Below, piece after piece: positions 58,756 through 64,000 of a stretch of 64,000 bases of DNA. This stretch comes from Pseudolabrys sp035718275. GTDB lineage: Bacteria > Pseudomonadota > Alphaproteobacteria > Rhizobiales > Xanthobacteraceae. The position numbers and the translations under genes are program-made. Below the pieces are notes generated by a model. It was not told where the DNA came from and ran no database searches. It saw nothing but the letters and a program-made list of their open reading frames with translations. How positions within the stretch are numbered: the stretch's first letter is position 1; every line of letters begins with the position of its first letter. Location of the stretch: positions 1 through 64,000 of the forward strand of contig DASTHI010000036.1 in assembly GCA_035718275.1 (NCBI GenBank), in the 5' to 3' direction.

Positions 58756-59826
58756 TCAGCGAGTTCTTCTCTGCTCCGCTGATTGCCCTTGTTCGCGCCC
58801 AGTCAACAGGTTGCCGATCAGCGAGGACATGATGCCGGGAACCTCGTCCCGCCTGAACGGCACTGGGCGGCACATATCCATGGTCACCAGTCCGATTCGT
58901 GCGATGCGCTGTGCCGCGTACATCGATTCGGCAGCGCTTGCCGCGACGCGCTCGAACACGGCGCCGCCGAGATGCTGAGAGAGGGCGGCGCCGGCAAGAT
59001 CGACGGCACCCAGCCTTCCGGCTTCTACAATCAGACGCCGCAAGAGATGTCCAGTGCTCAATGCCGTTGGCCGATGGCCATAACAGGCGGCGATCTCTCG
59101 GACCATCCGCACGCTGATCGCGATGAAGAACAGTGCATCGATGAGGGCAGCAGGACTGATGGCGGTGATACCGAACGCACGCGCGCTTGCCCTCCGTACA
59201 ATCGCCTCGGCGCGCCGATCGAGCGGAGCCATCACCGACTTCGACAGCAGCTCGATTTGCTGTGCCGGCGAATGATGTCGTTGGACGCGCCGCTGGAATG
59301 TCTCAATCGCGGCGAGGCTCTCGCGGTCTCTCGGTATTTGGCTAATGACGTCGCGAATTGCTTCCTGCAGGTCGGCGGCGAGCACGGTGGTTGCCGGTGC
59401 CGTCAGGCGCTGTTGATTGGCCTCCACCTCCTTCAAGGCGAGATAGCTCCGCATTTCGCGCCCGATGATTGCCGCCGCCGCAGCGGCCCCGATCGCCACC
59501 GCCGCTGCAGCCGCCCAGCCGATTCCGTTCCCGTACTCGAATGCGGAGCCGACCCACAGATAGAGATCGATCCCAAGCCAGGCGCAAAAGGCCACGAATA
59601 GACTCGAATAGGCGAGCCTTCTGAAAAGCGTGGAACGCCGGCGCGCCGGAACGGCGGGCATGTCTTGCACTGCCGGCAAGGTCGGGACGATACGCCCGGT
59701 TTGCTCTGTTGCGATCACGCGAGGGGTGGGCGCTTCGGCGATTGCCGGCTCGCGAGTACTTTCGACGTCAAATACCTGTGGATGCAGCCACTCGTCGCGT
59801 TTTTTCCCGATATTCGGATTGCTCAT
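58756..59826 (-). CDS. YcjF/TIGR01620 family inner membrane protein
   Basis: 356 residues with two central membrane helices (about 75-100 and 105-125). The hydrophilic N-terminus of ~60 residues includes the conserved EWLHPQVFDVES. The C-terminal DUF697-like domain has IRDVISQIPRDRESLAAIETFQ and LIDALFFIAISVRMVREIAACYG. The gene overlaps the YcjX-like gene by four bases, as ycjX-ycjF do in enterobacteria, where the pair is linked to envelope stress (phage-shock regulon). Its biochemical role is unknown. Confidence 0.88.
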   Translation of the reverse strand: MSNPNIGKKRDEWLHPQVFDVESTREPAIAEAPTPRVIATEQTGRIVPTLPAVQDMPAVPARRRSTLFRRLAYSSLFVAFCAWLGIDLYLWVGSAFEYGNGIGWAAAAAVAIGAAAAAAIIGREMRSYLALKEVEANQQRLTAPATTVLAADLQEAIRDVISQIPRDRESLAAIETFQRRVQRHHSPAQQIELLSKSVMAPLDRRAEAIVRRASARAFGITAISPAALIDALFFIAISVRMVREIAACYGHRPTALSTGHLLRRLIVEAGRLGAVDLAGAALSQHLGGAVFERVAASAAESMYAAQRIARIGLVTMDMCRPVPFRRDEVPGIMSSLIGNLLTGREQGQSAEQRRTR

Positions 59827-61265
59827 TGCAAACGGTCTCCGATGAGATAATCGAGCGCGAGGTCAAGGTTGATGTGCGGTATTCCGTCAATCGGCGACAC
59901 ATCGATCACCGGCGGCTCGAATACCGGAACATTGAGAAACGGCTTGCCCCAGGCCTCCGGTCGCGGCGGACGCGCCGGGATGTTGCCGACAAAGAATTTC
60001 GCGCGCGTATCACTGCCAACGGGTTTGCCGACCACGACTTGCACGCGATGGCCCTCGATGTCCTGGGTATCATCTTCGGTCGAAATCACCGACGCCAGCG
60101 CCATCACCTCGATCGCGGCCTTGTTGCTTCTAACCTCCAGTGCTGGCAGAGCCATCATGCTGCGCAAAAGAGACGCCAGATGATCCCGCTGCACGTCGGG
60201 GACGTGATCGGCTTTTGTGGCTGCAAACAAAACTTTCTCGATGCTCGCGCCTCCGAGCAGGCGACTGATAATGCCCCCTTGTCCATAGCGAAAACTTTCC
60301 AGGATTGCGGCAAGCGCCTGCTGAATATCTTCAAACACCTCGCGTCCAGCCAGCAGCGCTCCCACAACATCGACCAGTACGACCTGCCGCGAGAAATTAC
60401 TGAAGTGCTGTCGATAGAATGGCATCACCACTTCGTTCTTGTAGGCCTCAAATCGCGCCTCCATAAGGGCGGCCAGCGTACCTGGCGTCAGCCGTCGGGC
60501 GCTCTCAGGGATATCCAGCGGCGCAAACCACAAGAGAGGACTGTCCCCCAGAATTCCGGGGTCAAGAAATCGGCCAGGCTGCAGGAAACTCAGACCATGC
60601 CGATCGCGCGAATGGCGCAGGTGCTCTCGGAAGAGTTCGTGCGCGCGCCTGGCATCCTCCTCGCTTTCAGCCGAATCGTAATGATGGTCGGCCAAAAAGG
60701 CGACAAAATCTCGGGCCGTCTTGGCGCGCTCACCTCGCGAACAGGTTTGCAGAGTAGCGCGCGACCATTCGGCATAGCTTTGCGTAAGCAAAGGGAGATC
60801 GAGCAACCACTCGCCCGGATAATCGACAATTCCAAGCTTGAGAGTCGCGGCGCCGCTGCCAAAGCGATCGAGCAGGAAACCGAGTGCTCCGGCGGGAGTA
60901 AAACGGATCTCGATTGTAATTTCGCTGATGTCGGTGGTGCGCGCGGGCCAATCCGCCGGACTCGCGGCCATCTGCTCGATATTTCGTTCATAGGGAAACC
61001 GGGGCAGGCGGGTGCTCTTGCCGCTCGCGATTCTGGCAGCGAGAAGTCGACCATCGCCGACGACCTTGAGCAGCGGCATGCGATGGGGTTGATGTAGTGC
61101 ACTGAGCAAGTTGTGCACGAGGCTGGTGATGAATACGGTTTTTCCGGCGCGGCTCAGGCCGGTGACAGCCAGGTTGACCGTCGAGCCCTTGACGAGCTCA
61201 GCCAGATCGGGTGCGCCGCGCAGCCAGTGCGAGACAGCCGCGCCGGCGCGATGAAAAAGCGACAT
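59823..61265 (-). CDS. YcjX family P-loop NTPase
   Basis: 480 residues from ATG 61265 (MSLFHRAGAAVSHW); an upstream start at 61292 is possible. The P-loop is GLSRAGKTVFITSLVHNLL near residue 43, followed by TDISEITIEIRFTPAG, then IVDYPGEWLLDLPLL and KADHVP (the GTP-specificity NKxD-like site). It is a DUF463 protein, cytoplasmic or membrane-associated, and partners with YcjF encoded just downstream. E. coli ycjX is in the psp regulon. The stop overlaps the next gene start by four bases. Confidence 0.9.
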   Translation of the reverse strand: MSLFHRAGAAVSHWLRGAPDLAELVKGSTVNLAVTGLSRAGKTVFITSLVHNLLSALHQPHRMPLLKVVGDGRLLAARIASGKSTRLPRFPYERNIEQMAASPADWPARTTDISEITIEIRFTPAGALGFLLDRFGSGAATLKLGIVDYPGEWLLDLPLLTQSYAEWSRATLQTCSRGERAKTARDFVAFLADHHYDSAESEEDARRAHELFREHLRHSRDRHGLSFLQPGRFLDPGILGDSPLLWFAPLDIPESARRLTPGTLAALMEARFEAYKNEVVMPFYRQHFSNFSRQVVLVDVVGALLAGREVFEDIQQALAAILESFRYGQGGIISRLLGGASIEKVLFAATKADHVPDVQRDHLASLLRSMMALPALEVRSNKAAIEVMALASVISTEDDTQDIEGHRVQVVVGKPVGSDTRAKFFVGNIPARPPRPEAWGKPFLNVPVFEPPVIDVSPIDGIPHINLDLALDYLIGDRLQ

Positions 61266-61422
61266 AGTGGAAGGATGCCCTCCCGAATTCATTCAGCCAA
61301 GGAGCCTCGATCCCCCCGAGGTCCTCTGCCTGCACTCTAATATAAGTGCCTCAGTGGGCGCGCCAACGCCCCGCCCGAAAGCCATTCGCAGGTCACGGCC
61401 GGGCGCCTCGGTTCGGGCTGCA

Positions 61423-61629
61423 TCACCTGTTAAGCAGCCAAAAAATAGCGCTCAGCACGATGCTAATGATGATGCTGGTAGCCAGAGGAAAATAGAACGT
61501 GGCACCGCCCCGCTCAAATACGAAATCACCCGGCAGCCGGCCAAGGCCGATCGGTGACAACAATGGCCATGCGAGGCCGACGACAAGCAGCAATAAGCCG
61601 AGACCGATGAGAAGCCGTTGCACGTCCAT
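61423..61629 (-). CDS. DUF2905 small membrane protein
   Basis: 68 residues from ATG 61629; the in-frame TTG at 61632 is next to it. GAGGTG lies upstream. Two membrane helices (LLIGLGLLLLVVGLAWPLL and FPLATSIIISIVLSAIFWLL) bracket the DUF2905 signature GLGRLPGDFVFERGG. The family is small, widespread and uncharacterised. It is downstream of an AraC-family gene in the same direction, after a ~325-base gap. Confidence 0.9.
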   Translation of the reverse strand: MDVQRLLIGLGLLLLVVGLAWPLLSPIGLGRLPGDFVFERGGATFYFPLATSIIISIVLSAIFWLLNR

Positions 61630-61728
61630 CAAGCACCTCGGCGAACGAGGTGGTAAGTAACGGACGGAAGTTCAAGGGCCGGGTGAACGCCTAGAACACC
61701 ACGGCTTGGTCGAGAATTTTTCTAACAT

Positions 61729-62013
61729 TTATTGTGTATCGGGTTCCTGTTTTTTAGGCACAGATGCATCCCCAAAGTCGCTTTTCAGGTGACAGTTTCG
61801 CGCGATGAACTGCTCCGCCTCCAATTGTCTGGTTGCGTGAAGGCTCGCAAGGATTCGGCCCAGTACGGTTGCGGTCTTTCCGGTCAATGCAGCCCCCTTC
61901 ACTCGGACACGCGCCGTCAGCTGGATGTTCGTATCCTGTGGTTGAAATGCCCGCTTAGTCTGCTCCGTCGAATTTCGGAGAATGATTTCTGATCTCGAGC
62001 GGGGTTGCGCCAT
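61729..62013 (-). CDS. Possible small protein overlapping the end of the AraC gene
   Basis: 94 residues if started at ATG 62013, inside the last 59 bases of the AraC-family gene in another frame; a GTG at 61902 is an alternative start giving 57 residues. The C-terminal part (TATVLGRILASLHATRQLEAEQFIARN) has an amphipathic helix pattern seen in small Bradyrhizobium proteins. No strong ribosome-binding site is visible at either start. Coding is uncertain. Confidence 0.35.
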   Translation of the reverse strand: MAQPRSRSEIILRNSTEQTKRAFQPQDTNIQLTARVRVKGAALTGKTATVLGRILASLHATRQLEAEQFIARNCHLKSDFGDASVPKKQEPDTQ

Positions 62014-62956
62014 ATCGTCTTTTGAAGGCGCGATGAAAGTAGGACAGATCATTGAACCCGACCTCATATCCAATCTGTCCGATAAAGCGATCCGGTTCCG
62101 CAGCTGCCAACATGCGCAACGCGCAGTTAAGTCGCTGTCTCAATAAAAATTCGGTGAATGTTGTGCCATCGCGCTCGAACATTCGCTGTAGAACGCGGGC
62201 CGTCACCCCGACCATCGCGGCCACGGCATTGACCGAGAGATCTCGCCTGTTGCTGTTTTCCACGACATAGCTTTTTGCAGCACTGAGTCGGGTGGCACGC
62301 AGTCCTCGTGTCCTGGCCAGCTTCCCTGCACTGCGAGTCGCTCCGAGTGTGAGAGCCACGAGATCCTGCAGGTGGCTGACAAGTGCTTGTCTGAGTTTCA
62401 GACTCGCAGGCAGCCTTTCATGAATGATAGTGCTCGCGTACGCACAGAGGAGTTTCAATTCACCGGTGTCGCGAGGAATGCGGTTCATAATCCTGCTGGC
62501 AACGTCCACGACAATGGACTCGAGAAGCGATCGTGGGATCACCAGTGATAGCGACGAGCCTCGGAGATGCCGTTGAGAAATCATCGGCTCAGTGCTGCTC
62601 ATCAACACTGCATCGCCACGACTGAGCGCCACCTGCTCGCCGCGTGCGGATATGCTGACCAGGCCTGACACATTGATGATCAGAGCTAGATCGTCGTTTC
62701 CATCCGCGATAAGTTCTCGTGTACGGCTGACACGCAGAGGGGACAGTGTTGCGGAAAGCAGCTGCAGTCCCGGCAGCTTGCGACCAACGAAAGCGTAGTC
62801 GAAGCTCGTACTCTCAGGTAACTGGACATCCAATTTCATCGCCACGCGGGAATAGCAATCCTGCCAAATGGCAATACGATCTTTCTCCGGCAGTTCGGAA
62901 GCCGAAAAGCGAACGATCGATGGATCGACGAAATCGGCAATCATTCGCCTGACCAT
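61955..62956 (-). CDS. AraC-family transcriptional regulator
   Basis: 333 residues (a second start at 62944 is possible). The N-terminal cupin-like sensor region (about 15-190, LLSATLSPLRVSRTRELIADG) belongs to the AraC-binding-like family. The C-terminal double helix-turn-helix has DLSVNAVAAMVGVTARVLQRMF and QIGYEVGFNDLSYFHRAFKRRYGATPLEIR. It probably responds to a small molecule, but its target genes are not evident: the downstream neighbour is the unrelated DUF2905 gene. The gene is followed closely by a possible overlapping small frame. Confidence 0.9.
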   Translation of the reverse strand: MVRRMIADFVDPSIVRFSASELPEKDRIAIWQDCYSRVAMKLDVQLPESTSFDYAFVGRKLPGLQLLSATLSPLRVSRTRELIADGNDDLALIINVSGLVSISARGEQVALSRGDAVLMSSTEPMISQRHLRGSSLSLVIPRSLLESIVVDVASRIMNRIPRDTGELKLLCAYASTIIHERLPASLKLRQALVSHLQDLVALTLGATRSAGKLARTRGLRATRLSAAKSYVVENSNRRDLSVNAVAAMVGVTARVLQRMFERDGTTFTEFLLRQRLNCALRMLAAAEPDRFIGQIGYEVGFNDLSYFHRAFKRRYGATPLEIRNHSPKFDGAD

Positions 62957-63391
62957 TTGCGCATGGTTCTATCGATGCGATGAAAACGTGCCGGGATACG
63001 TCATGCCAATTTGCGGTCGGTGAGTCGCAAATAGCATGTGCTATTCGGCATCACCAGTAACGACTGCTATCCGAAGCATTCGTGATTGTCGGGGAATGTC
63101 TGCCTTAATGCATGACGCTATTTGCCGAGAGCAGGCATCGCCATGCGCTCATTCGGGAACGTTCTTCTTGGTGCGCAATGACTTGACTATGGTCTCCAGC
63201 GACAACGACATATGGGCTTGCGGTCGCAATCTCCGTCGTTGAAGGTATTCTGCAACTAGGCGTCTTCAGAATTGGAGAGCAGACATCGTTATCGGTGTCG
63301 ATCGCTGCAGAGGATCCATGTCCGATCATCTGAGCTGCTTCATCTGAAACGCGTCGTTCGCCCTCTCCGCAATGCCGATGATGAGGTCGTA
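62957..63391. other. Intergenic region upstream of the AraC gene
   Basis: 435 bases between the end of the DUF982-like gene and the AraC-family gene, both on the minus strand. The long frames here (for example 63105-63539) overlap the DUF982-like gene in another frame and have no domain. No repeat or terminator is obvious. Confidence 0.4.
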
Positions 63392-63649
63392 TCAGCCCTC
63401 TACCATCATATCGTCGAGCAGCAGATCGTTGCGCAATGCTTGCTGAAGTTGGCGATAGGCGCAATTCAGATCCCGGCGTTTTTCCGTACGTTCCGCCACG
63501 AGCAGCAGATCGCGCGCAAAGGTCCACCGAGGCTGACATTTTAATTCACCTGGCAACTCTTCTTCTATAAAGCGAAGCGCATCCTGGGTATTGCGAATGA
63601 CGTGCCGTATACCCGAACCGTTTGTACGAACATCGCGCGGGAACATCAT
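63392..63649 (-). CDS. DUF982-like small protein, EcfG-controlled
   Basis: 85 residues; ATG 63646 is equally possible. The core is IRHVIRNTQDALRFIEEELPGEL, a spacing seen in DUF982-type proteins of Bradyrhizobium, followed by WTFARDLLLVAERTEKRRDLNCAYRQLQQAL, a basic amphipathic helix. It is cytoplasmic and of unknown function. An exact EcfG promoter motif ends 53 nt upstream of the start, so it is probably induced by general stress. The next gene upstream encodes trehalose-6-phosphate synthase, also a stress function. Confidence 0.75.
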   Translation of the reverse strand: MMFPRDVRTNGSGIRHVIRNTQDALRFIEEELPGELKCQPRWTFARDLLLVAERTEKRRDLNCAYRQLQQALRNDLLLDDMMVEG

Positions 63650-63701
63650 GGGGTGCGTCGCCCTTTTGGTCGTCAGAAAGTAATCGAAAAGCCGATTCTA
63701 A

Positions 63702-63726
63702 AACGAAGACAGGCCCGGAAAGTTCC
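63702..63726 (-). promoter_or_regulatory. EcfG-type (general stress) promoter of the DUF982-like gene
   Basis: Minus strand GGAAC (complement of 63722-63726), 16 bases, CGTT (complement of 63702-63705): an exact match to the EcfG consensus. It lies in the 95-base gap after the otsA fragment and 52 nt before the DUF982-like start. Confidence 0.65.
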
Positions 63727-63744
63727 GATTCTAGAGGACGGCGG

Positions 63745-64000
63745 CTATCGATGGGCAGCGGCAAATTCCTGCTCTGCTGAAGGTAACACGCCTAGAGTTT
63801 GCGCGGGAAGCGAAGGGTGCTCCCGTTCCGCGGCAACGAGAGCTCGCATGAAATCGAAAAACCAGGAATGAATCGAATGCTGCAGCAGCCCGTCCATCAT
63901 TTGCTGCCAGCGCGCGCGCCGCTCTTCGAGCGGCATCATCAGCGCGGATGCGATCTGACGCGCCACTTGTTCCGTATCCTGCGGATCGACTTGCAGTGCC
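63745..64000 (-). CDS. otsA: Trehalose-6-phosphate synthase, C-terminal fragment
   Basis: The gene continues beyond the window edge; the last 84 residues are visible. The segment ALQVDPQDTEQVARQIASAL, then MMPLEERRARWQQMMDGLLQH and WFFDFMRALV, is the characteristic C-terminus of GT20 trehalose-6-phosphate synthases. The protein joins UDP-glucose and glucose-6-phosphate in the trehalose osmoprotectant pathway. The tail after the GT domain is Ala/Glu-rich. It precedes the stress-controlled DUF982-like gene, and an otsB phosphatase gene is not in the window. Confidence 0.8.
   Translation of the reverse strand, partial: ALQVDPQDTEQVARQIASALMMPLEERRARWQQMMDGLLQHSIHSWFFDFMRALVAAEREHPSLPAQTLGVLPSAEQEFAAAHR

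Noticed and set aside
63105..63539. 144-codon minus-strand frame overlapping the DUF982-like gene
   Set aside because: The competing DUF982-like frame has a recognisable core and an EcfG promoter upstream; this one has Ser/Arg-rich chance character.
1..64000. Search for CRISPR arrays, tRNA or rRNA genes and insertion sequences
   Set aside because: No array of identical short repeats with spacers, no cloverleaf-like sequence, no transposase motif and no terminal inverted repeats with target duplication were found by eye.

Overview
The window is GC-rich, densely coding DNA with no rRNA, tRNA, CRISPR array or intact insertion sequence that I can see. Its gene content points to an alphaproteobacterium of the Hyphomicrobiales, most like the Bradyrhizobium/Rhodopseudomonas/Afipia group: GcrA-type cell-cycle regulator, DUF1236 and DUF3606 proteins, an HWE-type histidine kinase, TRAP transporters, and several promoters matching the GGAAC-N16-CGTT consensus of the EcfG general stress sigma factor. 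The species assignment is inference. It looks like ordinary chromosome with several self-contained modules rather than a phage or plasmid.

Layout. 1-6.7 kb: cell-envelope and small exported proteins (Gly/Arg/Trp-rich protein, L,D-transpeptidase, lytic transglycosylase, DUF1236-type proteins), then a VOC ring-cleaving dioxygenase and a broken DUF2243 gene. 6.8-9.4 kb: MBL-fold hydrolase diverging from a TetR regulator across a palindromic operator, then a luciferase-like flavin oxidoreductase. 9.7-18.6 kb: a type I secretion operon (ABC exporter, HlyD adaptor) and its probable cargo, a 1652-residue repeat protein. 18.6-27.4 kb: SulP-STAS-cNMP transporter, PHB-depolymerase-type esterase, Tat-exported GH1 glycosidase with an orphan membrane-fusion protein, HWE kinase, DUF3606 protein. 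27.8-36.9 kb: cardiolipin synthase diverging from a complete six-gene Mrp Na+/H+ antiporter operon (A/B fused, C, D, E, F, G), then a flavin reductase. 37-40.2 kb: SDR, ChrA and an O-methyltransferase. 40.3-46.3 kb: TRAP transporter (dctM-dctQ-dctP), a divergent small pyrophosphatase-like gene, and a PEP-hydrolase-family / Tm-1-like pair. 46.5-50.8 kb: CDF metal exporter, two-component system, two PepSY proteins and a b561-like cytochrome. 51-57 kb: FAD monooxygenase, unknown exported protein, DUF808 protein, ureidoglycolate-lyase-like and RidA proteins, a lipoprotein. 57.5-64 kb: GcrA, a small autoregulated-looking protein, the YcjF/YcjX pair, DUF2905, AraC regulator, a DUF982-like stress protein and the C-terminus of trehalose-6-phosphate synthase.

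Themes. Stress adaptation recurs: four exact EcfG-type promoter motifs lie 23-92 nt upstream of starts (two exported proteins, cardiolipin synthase, the DUF982-like gene), close to Mrp and OtsA. The most interesting structures are (i) the secreted protein, which carries two separate blocks of exactly seven ~54-residue repeats flanking four cadherin-like domains, suggestive of twin seven-bladed beta-propellers, and (ii) the cluster linking a TRAP importer, a divergent pyrophosphatase-like protein and the PEP-hydrolase/Tm-1-like pair, which may be an uncharacterised uptake and metabolism pathway.
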